A stretch of 64,000 nucleotides of DNA. It comes from Chaenocephalus aceratus. Its lineage: Eukaryota > Chordata > Actinopteri > Perciformes > Channichthyidae. A program made the position numbers and the translations under genes. Within the stretch, counting starts at the first letter, position 1. Every line of letters begins with the position of its first letter. This document shows, one piece after another, positions 11,345 through 24,500 of the stretch. The stretch covers positions 1 to 64,000 of the forward strand of contig JAMFTG010000123.1 in assembly GCA_023974075.1 (NCBI GenBank). Reading direction: 5' to 3'. The notes beneath the pieces were generated by a model. It was not told the origin of the DNA. It saw only the letters and a program-made list of their open reading frames with translations, and made no database searches.

Positions 11345-12415
11345 TTGTGTTCGCTCCACAGACTTTAAATAGATTCAAAAGGACTTCAAATTACTGAAAA
11401 AGACTTGAAATCGACTCAAAAAGACTTGAAATCAACTCAAAAAGACTTCAAATCGACTCAAAAATACTTTAAATAGACTCAAAAATACTTCAAATCGACT
11501 CAAAAAGACTTCAAATCGACTCAAAAAGACTTCAAATCGACTCAAAAAGACTTTAAATAGACTCAAAATTACTTCAAATTACTGAAAAAGACTTGAAATC
11601 GACTCAAAAAGACTTCAAATCGACTCAAAAGGACTTCAAATTACTGAAAAAGACTTCAAATCGACTCAAAAAGACTTGAAATCAACTCAAAAAGACTTCA
11701 AATCGACTCAAAAAGACTTCAAATCGACTCAAAAAGACTTCAAATCGACTCAAAAAGACTTCAAATCGACTCAAAAAGACTTCAAATTACTGAAAAAGAC
11801 TTGAAATCGACTCAAAGAGACTTGAAATCGACTCAAAAAGACTTGAAATCAACTCAAAAAGACTTCAAATCGACTCAAAAATACTTTAAATAGACTCAAA
11901 AATACTTCAAATCGACTCAAAAAGACTTCAAATCGACTCAAAAAGACTTCAAATCGACTCAAAAAGACTTCAAATCGACTCAAAAAGACTTCAAATCGAC
12001 TCAAAAAGACTTCAAATTACTGAAAAAGACTTGAAATCGACTCAAAAAGACTTCAAATTACTGAAAAAGACTTGAAATCGACTCAAAAAGACTTCAAATT
12101 ACTGAAAAAGACTTGAAATCGACTCAAAAAGACTTGAAATCCACTCAAAAAGACTTCAAATCGACTCAAAAATACTTTAAATAGACTCAAAAAGACTTCA
12201 AATCGACTCAAAAAGACTTCAAATCGACTCAAAAAGACTTCAAATTACTGAAAAAGACTTGAAATCGACTCAAAGAGACTTCAAATCGACTCAAAAAGAC
12301 TTGAAATCCACTCAAAAAGACTTCAAATCGACTCAAAAATACTTTAAATAGACTCAAAAAGACTTCAAATCGACTCAAAGAGACTTCACATAGACTCAAA
12401 GAGACTACCTATATG
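11345..12415 (+). repeat. 21-bp GACTCAAAAAGACTTCAAAT minisatellite (about 50 units)
   Basis: The unit is GACTCAAAAAGACTTCAAATC with variants GACTTGAAATC, ATACTTTAAATA and an alternate ACTTCAAATTACTGAAAAA unit that recurs about once every 5-10 units. The recurring alternate unit shows amplification of blocks larger than one unit. The GACTCAAAA core is shared with the separate array at 30705-34345. Confidence 0.95.
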
Positions 12416-12544
12416 CATAACGACGACAAAGAGACACACACATGTCTTCAAAGCTGCAATATATTGTTGTGTTGAGTCTCTTTGTTGCTCGTGTCGTTGT
12501 AGGAGTTTTGGGGGAACATGTTAAATGTGTTACTCCTTCAGCGA
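12416..12544. other. Short unique spacer before the large array
   Basis: The words AAAGAGACACACACATG and GTTGAGTCTCTTTGTTG are present; otherwise it is non-repetitive, with no gene seen. Confidence 0.4.
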
Positions 12545-15500
12545 GGACATGTGTGTAGCTTCCATGTGTGTGTCCATGTTTAACTTCCATGTGTGTGTCC
12601 ATGTGTTTAACTTCCATGTGTGTGTCCGTGTGTTTAACTTCCATGTGTGTGTCCATGTGTTTAACTTCCATGTGTGTGTTCATGTGTTTAACTTCCATGT
12701 GTGTGTCCATGTGTGTAGCTTCCATGTGTGTGTCCATGTTTAACTTCCATGTGTGTAGCTTCCATGTGTGTGTTCGTGTGTTTAACTTCCATGTGTGTGT
12801 CCATGTTTAACTTCCATGTGTGTGTCCATGTGTTTAACTTCCATGTGTGTGTCCGTGTGTTTAACTTCCATGTGTGTGTCCATGTGTTTAACTTCCATGT
12901 GTGTGTTCATGTGTTTAACTTCCATGTGTGTGTCCATGTGTGTAGCTTCCATGTGTGTGTCCATGTTTAACTTCCATGTGTGTAGCTTCCATGTGTGTGT
13001 TCGTGTGTTTAACTTCCATGTGTGTGTCCATGTGTTTAACTTCCATGTGTGTGTCCATGTGTTTAACTTCCATGTGTGTGTCCGTGTGTTTAACTTCCAT
13101 GTGTGTGTCCATGTGTTTAACTTCCATGTGTGTGTTCATGTGTTTAACTTCCATGTGTGTGTCCATGTGTGTAGCTTCCATGTGTGTGTCCATGTTTAAC
13201 TTCCATGTGTGTAGCTTCCATGTGTGTGTTCGTGTGTTTAACTTCCATGTGTTTGTCCTTGTGTTTAACTTCCATGTGTGTGTCCATGTGTTTAACTTCC
13301 ATGTGTGTGTCCATGTGTTTAGCTTCCATGTGTGTGTCCATGTGTGTAACTTCCATGTGTGTGTTCATGTGTTTAACTTCCATGTGTGTGTCCATGTGTT
13401 TAGCTTCCATGTGTGTGTCCATGTGTGTAACTTCCATGTGTGTGTTCATGTGTTTAACTTCCATGTGTGTGTCCATGTGTTTAACTTCCATGTGTGTGTC
13501 CATGTGTTTAACTTCCATGTGTGTGTCCATGTGTTTAACTTCCATGTGTGTGTTCGTGTGTTTAACTTCCATGTGTGTGTCCATGTGTGTGTCCATGTGT
13601 TTAACTTCCATGTGTGTGTCCATGTGTTTAACTTCCATGTGTGTGTCCATGTGTGTAACTTCCATGTGTGTGTTCATGTGTGTAGCTTCCATGTGTGTGT
13701 TCATGTGTGTAGCTTCCATGTGTGTGTCCATGTGTGTAACTTCCATGTGTGTGTTCATGTGTGTAGCTTCATGTGTGTGTCCATGTGTGTAACTTCCATG
13801 TGTGTGTCCATGTGTGTGTTCATGTGTGTAGCTTCCATGTGTGTGTCCATGTGTTTAACTTCCATGTGTGTGTCCATGTGTTTAACTTCCATGTGTGTGT
13901 CCATGTGTTTAACTTCCATGTGTGTGTTCATGTGTGTAGCTTCCATGTGTGTGTCCATGTGTTTAACTTCCATGTGTGTGTCCATGTGTTTAACTTCCAT
14001 GTGTGTGTTCATGTGTTTAACTTCCATGTGTGTGTCCATGTGTGTAACTTCCATGTGTGTGTCCATGTGTGTAACTTCCATGTGTGTGTCCATGTGTGTG
14101 TCCATGTGTGTGTTCATGTGTGTAGCTTCCATGTGTGTGTCCATGTGTTTAACTTCCATGTGTGTGTCCATGTGTTTAACTTCCATGTGTGTGTCCATGT
14201 GTGTAACTTCCATGTGTGTGTTGTGTTTAACTTCCATGTGTGTGTTCATGTGTTTAACTTCCACGTGTGTGTCCATGTGTTTAACTTCCATGTGTGTGTT
14301 CGTGTTTAACTTCCATGTGTGTGTCCATGTGTTTAACTTCCATGTGTGTGTCCATGTGTTTAACTTCCATGTGTGTGTTCGTGTTTAACTTCCATGTGTG
14401 TGTTCATGTGTTTAACTTCCATGTGTGTGTCCATGTGTTTAACTTCCATGTGTGTGTTATGTGTAACTTCCATGTGTGTGTCCATGTGTTTAACTTCCAT
14501 GTGTGTGTCCATGTGTTTAACTTCCATGTGTGTGTTCATGTGTTTAACTTCCATGTGTGTGTTGTGTTTAACTTCCATGTGTGTGTCCATGTGTTTAACT
14601 TCCATGTGTGTGTCCATGTGTGTAACTTCCATGTGTGTGTTCGTGTTTAACTTCCATGTGTGTGTCCATGTGTTTAACTTCCATGTGTGTGTTAGTGTTT
14701 AACTTCCATGTGTGTGTCCATGTGTTTAACTTCCATGTGGTGTCCATGTGTGTAGCTTCCATGTGTGTGTCCATGTGTGTAGCTTCCATGTGTGTGTCCA
14801 TGTGTGTAGCTTCCATGTGTGTGTCCATGTGTTTAACTTCCATGTGTGTGTCCATGTGTTTAACTTCCATGTGTGTGTTCATGTGTTTTAACTTCCATGT
14901 GTGTGTGTTTTGTTTAACTTCCATGTGTGTGTCCATGTGTTTAACTTCCATGTGTGTGTCCATGTGTTTAACTTCCATGTGTGTGTTGTGTTTAACTTCC
15001 ATGTGTGTGTCCATGTGTTTAACTTCCATGTGTGTGTCCATGTGTTTAACTTCCATGTGTGTGTTGTGTTTAACTTCCATGTGTGTGTCCATGTGTTAAC
15101 TTCCATGTGTGTGTCCATGTGTTTAACTTCCATGTGTGTGTCCATGTGTTTAACTTCCATGTGTGTGTCCATGTGTTTAACTTCCATGTGTGTGTTGTGT
15201 TTAACTTCCATGTGTGTGTCATGTGTTTAACTTCCAGTGTGTGTTCGTGTTTAACTCCATGTGTGTGTCCATGTGTTAACTTCCATGTGTGTGTTCGTGT
15301 TTAACTTCCATGTGTGTGTCCATGTGTTTTAACTTCCATGTGTGGTGTCCATGTGTTTAACTTCCATGTGTGTGTCCATGTGTTTAACTTCCATGTGTGT
15401 GTCCAGTGTTTAACTTCCATGTGTGTGTTGTGTTTTAACTTCCATGTGTGTGTCCCATGTGTTTTAACTTCCATGTGTGTGTTCGTGTTTAACTTCCATG

Positions 15501-18500
15501 TGTGTGTCCATGTGTTTAACTTCCATGTGTGTGTCCATGTGTGTAGCTTCCATGTGTGTGTCCATGTGTTTAACTTCCATGTGTGTGTCCATGTGTGTAA
15601 CTTCCATGTGTGTGTCCATGTGTTTAACTTCCATGTGTTTAACTTCCATGTGTGTGTCCATGTGTGTAGCTTCCATGTGTGTGTTCATGTGTTTAACTTC
15701 CATGTGTGTGTTCGTGTTTAACTTCCATGTGTGTGTTCGTGTTTAACTTCCATGTGTGTGTTCATGTGTTTAACTTCCATGTGTGTGTCCATGTGTTTAG
15801 CTTCCATGTGTGTGTTGTGTTTTAACTTCCATGTGTGTGTCCATGTGTTTAACTTCCATGTGTGTGTTCATGTGTGTAGCTTCCATGTGTGTGTTCATGT
15901 GTGTAGCTTCCATGTGTGTGTCCATGTGTGTAGCTTCCATGTGTGTGTTCATGTGTTTAACTTCCATGTGTGTGTTCGTGTTTAACTTCCATGTGTGTGT
16001 TCATGTGTTTAACTTCCATGTGTGTGTCCATGTGTGTAGCTTCCATGTGTGTGTTCATGTGTGTAGCTTCCATGTGTGTGTCCATGTGTGTAGCTTCCAT
16101 GTGTGTGTTCATGTGTTTAACTTCCATGTGTGTGTTGTGTTTAACTTCCATGTGTGTGTTGTGTTTAACTTCCATGTGTGTGTCCATGTGTTTAACTTCC
16201 ATGTGTGTGTTGTGTTTAACTTCCATGTGTGTGTCCATGTGTTTAACTTCCATGTGTGTGTCCATGTGTTTAACTTCCATGTGTGTGTTCATGTGTTTAA
16301 CTTCCATGTGTGTGTCCATGTGTTTAACTTCCATGTGTGTGTCCATGTGTTTAACTTCCATGTGTGTGTTCATGTGTGTAGCTTCCATGTGTGTGTTCAT
16401 GTGTGTAGCTTCCATGTGTGTGTCCATGTGTGTAACTTCCATGTGTGTGTTCATGTGTGTAGCTTCCATGTGTGTGTCCATGTGTGTAACTTCCATGTGT
16501 GTGTCCATGTGTGTGTTCATGTGTGTAGCTTCCATGTGTGTGTCCATGTGTTTAACTTCCATGTGTGTGTCCATGTGTTTAACTTCCATGTGTGTGTCCA
16601 TGTGTTTAACTTCCATGTGTGTGTTCATGTGTTTAACTTCCATGTGTGTGTTCGTGTGTGTAGCTTCCATGTGTGTGTCCATGTGTTTAACTTCCATGTG
16701 TGTGTCCATGTGTTTAACTTCCATGTGTGTGTTCATGTGTTTAACTTCCATGTGTGTGTCCATGTGTGTAACTTCCATGTGTGTGTCCATGTGTGTAACT
16801 TCCATGTGTGTGTCCATGTGTGTGTCCATGTGTGTGTTCATGTGTGTAGCTTCCATGTGTGTGTCCATGTGTTTAACTTCCATGTGTGTGTCCATGTGTT
16901 TAACTTCCATGTGTGTGTCCATGTGTGTAACTTCCATGTGTGTGTTGTGTTTAACTTCCATGTGTGTGTTCATGTGTTTAACTTCCATGTGTGTGTCCAT
17001 GTGTTTAACTTCCATGTGTGTGTTCGTGTTTAACTTCCATGTGTGTGTCCATGTGTTTAACTTCCATGTGTGTGTTATGTGTAACTTCCATGTGTGTGTT
17101 CATGTGTTTAACTTCCATGTGTGTGTTATGTGTAGCTTCCATGTGTGTGTTGTGTTTAACTTCCATGTGTGTGTCCATGTGTTTAACTTCCATGTGTGTG
17201 TCCATGTGTGTAACTTCCATGTGTGTGTTCGTGTTTAACTTCCATGTGTGTGTCCATGTGTTTAACTTCCATGTGTGTGTTCGTGTTTAACTTCCATGTG
17301 TGTGTCCATGTGTTTAACTTCCATGTGTGTGTCCATGTGTGTAGCTTCCATGTGTGTGTCCATGTGTGTAGCTTCCATGTGTGTGTCCATGTGTGTAGCT
17401 TCCATGTGTGTGTCCATGTGTTTAACTTCCATGTGTGTGTCCATGTGTTTAACTTCCATGTGTGTGTTCATGTGTTTAACTTCCATGTGTGTGTGTTGTG
17501 TTTAACTTCCATGTGTGTGTCCATGTGTTTAACTTCCATGTGTGTGTCCATGTGTTTAACTTCCATGTGTGTGTTGTGTTTAACTTCCATGTGTGTGTCC
17601 ATGTGTTTAACTTCCATGTGTGTGTCCATGTGTTTAACTTCCATGTGTGTGTTGTGTTTAACTTCCATGTGTGTGTCCATGTGTTTAACTTCCATGTGTG
17701 TGTCCATGTGTTTAACTTCCATGTGTGTGTCCATGTGTTTAACTTCCATGTGTGTGTTATGTGTAACTTCCATGTGTGTGTTCATGTGTTTAACTTCCAT
17801 GTGTGTGTTATGTGTAGCTTCCATGTGTGTGTTGTGTTTAACTTCCATGTGTGTGTCCATGTGTTTAACTTCCATGTGTGTGTCCATGTGTGTAACTTCC
17901 ATGTGTGTGTCCATGTGTTTAACTTCCATGTGTGTGTTCATGTGTTTAACTTCCATGTGTGTGTGTTGTGTTTAACTTCCATGTGTGTGTCCATGTGTTT
18001 AACTTCCATGTGTGTGTCCATGTGTTTTAACTTCCATGTGTGTGTTGTGTTTAACTTCCATGTGTGTGTCCATGTGTTTAACTTCCATGTGTGTGTCCAT
18101 GTGTTTAACTTCCATGTGTGTGTTGTGTTTAACTTCCATGTGTGTGTCCATGTGTTTAACTTCCATGTGTGTGTCCATGTGTTTAACTTCCATGTGTGTG
18201 TCCATGTGTTTAACTTCCATGTGTGTGTCCATGTGTTTAACTTCCATGTGTGTGTTGTGTTTAACTTCCATGTGTGTGTCCATGTGTTTAACTTCCATGT
18301 GTGTGTTCGTGTTTAACTTCCATGTGTGTGTCCATGTGTTTAACTTCCATGTGTGTGTTCGTGTTTAACTTCCATGTGTGTGTCCATGTGTTTAACTTCC
18401 ATGTGTGTGTCCATGTGTTTAACTTCCATGTGTGTGTCCATGTGTTTAACTTCCATGTGTGTGTCCATGTGTTTAACTTCCATGTGTGTGTTGTGTTTAA

Positions 18501-21500
18501 CTTCCATGTGTGTGTCCATGTGTTTAACTTCCATGTGTGTGTTCGTGTTTAACTTCCATGTGTGTGTCCATGTGTTTAACTTCCATGTGTGTGTCCATGT
18601 GTGTAGCTTCCATGTGTGTGTCCATGTGTTTAACTTCCATGTGTGTGTCCATGTGTGTAACTTCCATGTGTGTGTCCATGTGTTTAACTTCCATGTGTTT
18701 AACTTCCATGTGTGTGTCCATGTGTGTAGCTTCCATGTGTGTGTTCATGTGTTTAACTTCCATGTGTGTGTTCGTGTTTAACTTCCATGTGTGTGTTCGT
18801 GTTTAACTTCCATGTGTGTGTTCATGTGTTTAACTTCCATGTGTGTGTCCATGTGTTTAGCTTCCATGTGTGTGTTGTGTTTAACTTCCATGTGTGTGTC
18901 CATGTGTTTAACTTCCATGTGTGTGTTCATGTGTGTAGCTTCCATGTGTGTGTTCATGTGTGTAGCTTCCATGTGTGTGTCCATGTGTGTAGCTTCCATG
19001 TGTGTGTTCATGTGTTTAACTTCCATGTGTGTGTTCGTGTTTAACTTCCATGTGTGTGTTCATGTGTTTAACTTCCATGTGTGTGTCCATGTGTGTAGCT
19101 TCCATGTGTGTGTTCATGTGTGTAGCTTCCATGTGTGTGTCCATGTGTGTAGCTTCCATGTGTGTGTTCATGTGTTTAACTTCCATGTGTGTGTTGTGTT
19201 TAACTTCCATGTGTGTGTTGTGTTTAACTTCCATGTGTGTGTCCATGTGTTTAACTTCCATGTGTGTGTTGTGTTTAACTTCCATGTGTGTGTCCATGTG
19301 TTTAACTTCCATGTGTGTGTCCATGTGTTTAACTTCCATGTGTGTGTTCATGTGTTTAACTTCCATGTGTGTGTCCATGTGTTTAACTTCCATGTGTGTG
19401 TCCATGTGTTTAACTTCCATGTGTGTGTTCATGTGTGTAGCTTCCATGTGTGTGTTCATGTGTGTAGCTTCCATGTGTGTGTCCATGTGTGTAACTTCCA
19501 TGTGTGTGTTCATGTGTGTAGCTTCCATGTGTGTGTCCATGTGTGTAACTTCCATGTGTGTGTCCATGTGTGTGTTCATGTGTGTAGCTTCCATGTGTGT
19601 GTCCATGTGTTAACTTCCATGTGTGTGTCCATGTGTTTAACTTCCATGTGTGTGTCCATGTGTTTAACTTCCATGTGTGTGTTCATGTGTTTAACTTCCA
19701 TGTGTGTGTCCATGTGTGTAGCTTCCATGTGTGTGTTCATGTGTTTAACTTCCATGTGTGTGTTGTGTTTAACTTCCATGTGTGTGTTGTGTTTAACTTC
19801 CATGTGTGTGTCCATGTGTTTAACTTCCATGTGTGTGTTGTGTTTAACTTCATGTGTGTGTCCATGTGTTTAACTTCCATGTGTGTGTCCATGTGTTTAA
19901 CTTCCATGTGTGTGTTCATGTGTTTTAACTTCCATGTGTGTGTCCATGTGTTTAACTTCCATGTGTGTGTCCATGTGTTTAACTTCCATGTGTGTGTTCA
20001 TGTGTGTAGCTTCCATGTGTGTGTTCATGTGTGTAGCTTCCATGTGTGTGTCCATGTGTGTAACTTCCATGTGTGTGTTCATGTGTGTAGCTTCCATGTG
20101 TGTGTCCATGTGTGTAACTTCCATGTGTGTGTCCATGTGTGTGTTCATGTGTGTAGCTTCCATGTGTGTGTCCATGTGTTTAACTTCCATGTGTGTGTCC
20201 ATGTGTTTAACTTCCATGTGTGTGTCCATGTGTTTAACTTCCATGTGTGTGTTCATGTGTTTAACTTCCATGTGTGTGTTCGTGTGTGTAGCTTCCATGT
20301 GTGTGTCCATGTGTTTAACTTCCATGTGTGTGTCCATGTGTTTAACTTCCATGTGTGTGTTCATGTGTTTAACTTCCATGTGTGTGTCCATGTGTGTAAC
20401 TTCCATGTGTGTGTCCATGTGTGTAACTTCCATGTGTGTGTCCATGTGTGTGTCCATGTGTGTGTTCATGTGTGTAGCTTCCATGTGTGTGTCCATGTGT
20501 TTAACTTCCATGTGTGTGTCCATGTGTTTAACTTCCATGTGTGTGTCCATGTGTGTAACTTCCATGTGTGTGTTGTGTTTAACTTCCATGTGTGTGTTCA
20601 TGTGTTTAACTTCCATGTGTGTGTCCATGTGTTTAACTTCCATGTGTGTGTTCGTGTTTAACTTCCATGTGTGTGTCCATGTGTTTAACTTCCATGTGTG
20701 TGTTATGTGTAACTTCCATGTGTGTGTTCATGTGTTTAACTTCCATGTGTGTGTTATGTGTAGCTTCCATGTGTGTGTTGTGTTTAACTTCCATGTGTGT
20801 GTCCATGTGTTTAACTTCCATGTGTGTGTCCATGTGTGTAACTTCCATGTGTGTGTTCGTGTTTAACTTCCATGTGTGTGTCCATGTGTTTAACTTCCAT
20901 GTGTGTGTTCGTGTTTAACTTCCATGTGTGTGTCCATGTGTTTAACTTCCATGTGTGTGTCCATGTGTGTAGCTTCCATGTGTGTGTCCATGTGTGTAGC
21001 TTCCATGTGTGTGTCCATGTGTGTAGCTTCCATGTGTGTGTCCATGTGTTTAACTTCCATGTGTGTGTCCATGTGTTTAACTTCCATGTGTGTGTTCATG
21101 TGTTTAACTTCCATGTGTGTGTGTTGTGTTTAACTTCCATGTGTGTGTCCATGTGTTTAACTTCCATGTGTGTGTCCATGTGTTTAACTTCCATGTGTGT
21201 GTTGTGTTTAACTTCCATGTGTGTGTCCATGTGTTTAAACTTCCATGTGTGTGTCCATGTGTTTAACTTCCATGTGTGTGTTGTGTTTAACTTCCATGTG
21301 TGTGTCCATGTGTTAAACTTCCATGTGTGTGTCCATGTGTTTAACTTCCATGTGTGTGTCCATGTGTTTAACTTCCATGTGTGTGTTATGTGTAACTTCC
21401 ATGTGTGTGTTCATGTGTTTAACTTCCATGTGTGTGTTATGTGTAGCTTCCATGTGTGTGTTGTGTTTAACTTCCATGTGTGTGTCCATGTGTTTAACTT

Positions 21501-24500
21501 CCATGTGTGGTGTCCATGTGTGTAACTTCCATGTGTTGTCCATGTGTTTAACTTCCATGTGTGTCTGTGTTATCATGTGTTTAACTTCCATGTGTGTGTC
21601 ATGTGTTTAACTTCCATGTGTGTGTCATGTGTTTAACTTCCATGTGTGTGTCATGTGTTTAACTTCCATGTGTGTGTCTGTGTTTTAATTCCATGTGGTT
21701 ATGTGTTTTAACTTCCATGTGTGTGTCCATGTGTTTAACTTCCCTGTGTGTGTCTTTCGTGTTTAACTTCCATGTGTGTGTCCATGTGTTTAACTTCCAT
21801 GTGTGTGTCCATGTGTTTAACTTCCATGTTTGTGTCCATGTGTTTAACTTCCATGTGTGTGTCCATGTGTTTAACTTCATGTGTGTGTTGTGTTTAACTT
21901 CCATGTTGTTGGTCCATGGTTAACTTCCATGTGTGTGTTCGTGTTTAACTTCCATGTGTGTGTCCATGTGTTTAAACTTCCATGTGTGTGTTCGTGTTTT
22001 TAACTTCCATGTGTGTGTCCATGTGTTTAACTTCCATGTGTGTGTCCATGTGTTTAACTTCCATGTGTGTCCATGTGTTTAACTTCCATGTGTGTGTCCA
22101 TGTGTTTAACTTCCAGTGTGTGTTGTGTTAACTTCCATGTGGTGTACTTCCATGTGTGTATAACTTCCATGTGTGTGTTCGTGTTTAACTTCCATGTGTG
22201 TGTCCATGTGTTTAACTTCCATGTGTGTGTCCATGTGTGTAGCTTCCATGTGTGTGTCCATGTGTTTAACTTCCATGTGTGTGTCCATGTGTGTAACTTC
22301 CATGTGTGTGTCCATGTGTTTAACTTCCATGTGTTTAACTTCCATGTGTGTGTCCATGTGTGTAGCTTCCATGTGTGTGTTCATGTGTTTAACTTCCATG
22401 TGTGTGTTCGTGTTTAACTTCCATGTGTGTGTTCGTGTTTAACTTCCATGTGTGTGTTCATGTGTTTAACTTCCATGTGTGTGTCCATGTGTTTAGCTTC
22501 CATGTGTGTGTTGTGTTTAACTTCCATGTGTGTGTCCATGTGTTTAACTTCCATGTGTGTGTTCATGTGTGTAGCTTCCATGTGTGTGTTCATGTGTGTA
22601 GCTTCCATGTGTGTGTCCATGTGTGTAGCTTCCATGTGTGTTCATGTGTTTAACTTCCATGTGTGTGTTCGTGTTTAACTTCCATGTGTGTGTTCATGTG
22701 TTTAACTTCCATGTGTGTGTCCATGTGTGTAGCTTCCATGTGTGTGTTCATGTGTGTAGCTTCCATGTGTGTGTCCATGTGTGTAGCTTCCATGTGTGTG
22801 TTCATGTGTTTAACTTCCATGTGTGTGTTGTGTTTAACTTCCATGTGTGTGTTGTGTTTAACTTCCATGTGTGTGTCCATGTGTTTAACTTCCATGTGTG
22901 TGTTGTGTTTAACTTCCATGTGTGTGTCCATGTGTTTAACTTCCATGTGTGTGTCCATGTGTTTAACTTCCATGTGTGTGTTCATGTGTTTAACTTCCAT
23001 GTGTGTGTCCATGTGTTTAACTTCCATGTGTGTGTCCATGTGTTTAACTTCCATGTGTGTGTTCATGTGTGTAGCTTCCATGTGTGTGTTCATGTGTGTA
23101 GCTTCCATGTGTGTGTCCATGTGTGTAACTTCCATGTGTGTGTTCATGTGTGTAGCTTCCATGTGTGTGTCCATGTGTGTAACTTCCATGTGTGTGTCCA
23201 TGTGTGTGTTCATGTGTGTAGCTTCCATGTGTGTGTCCATGTGTTTAACTTCCATGTGTGTGTCCATGTGTTTAACTTCCATGTGTGTGTCCATGTGTTT
23301 AACTTCCATGTGTGTGTTCATGTGTTTAACTTCCATGTGTGTGTTCGTGTGTGTAGCTTCCATGTGTGTGTCCATGTGTTTAACTTCCATGTGTGTGTCC
23401 ATGTGTTTAACTTCCATGTGTGTGTTCATGTGTTTAACTTCCATGTGTGTGTCCATGTGTGTAACTTCCATGTGTGTGTCCATGTGTGTAACTTCCATGT
23501 GTGTGTCCATGTGTGTGTCCATGTGTGTGTTCATGTGTGTAGCTTCCATGTGTGTGTCCATGTGTTTAACTTCCATGTGTGTGTCCATGTGTTTAACTTC
23601 CATGTGTGTGTCCATGTGTGTAACTTCCATGTGTGTGTTGTGTTTAACTTCCATGTGTGTGTTCATGTGTTTAACTTCCATGTGTGTGTCCATGTGTTTA
23701 ACTTCCATGTGTGTGTTCGTGTTTAACTTCCATGTGTGTGTCCATGTGTTTAACTTCCATGTGTGTGTTATGTGTAACTTCCATGTGTGTGTTCATGTGT
23801 TTAACTTCCATGTGTGTGTTATGTGTAGCTTCCATGTGTGTGTTGTGTTTAACTTCCATGTGTGTGTCCATGTGTTTAACTTCCATGTGTGTGTCCATGT
23901 GTGTAACTTCCATGTGTGTGTTCGTGTTTAACTTCCATGTGTGTGTCCATGTGTTTAACTTCCATGTGTGTGTTCGTGTTTAACTTCCATGTGTGTGTCC
24001 ATGTGTTTAACTTCCATGTGTGTGTCCATGTGTGTAGCTTCCATGTGTGTGTCCATGTGTGTAGCTTCCATGTGTGTGTCCATGTGTGTAGCTTCCATGT
24101 GTGTGTCCATGTGTTTAACTTCCATGTGTGTGTCCATGTGTTTAACTTCCATGTGTGTGTTCATGTGTTTAACTTCCATGTGTGTGTGTTGTGTTTAACT
24201 TCCATGTGTGTGTCCATGTGTTTAACTTCCATGTGTGTGTCCATGTGTTTAACTTCCATGTGTGTGTTGTGTTTAACTTCCATGTGTGTGTCCATGTGTT
24301 TAACTTCCATGTGTGTGTCCATGTGTTTAACTTCCATGTGTGTGTTGTGTTTAACTTCCATGTGTGTGTCCATGTGTTTAACTTCCATGTGTGTGTCCAT
24401 GTGTTTAACTTCCATGTGTGTGTCCATGTGTTTAACTTCCATGTGTGTGTTATGTGTAACTTCCATGTGTGTGTTCATGTGTTTAACTTCCATGTGTGTG

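Noticed and set aside
12955..14388. 477-codon Cys/Val/Met-rich ORF (and similar long ORFs to 27150)
   Set aside because: The 27-bp unit is a multiple of three without stops, so all frames on both strands open together. There is no start context, domain or codon bias.
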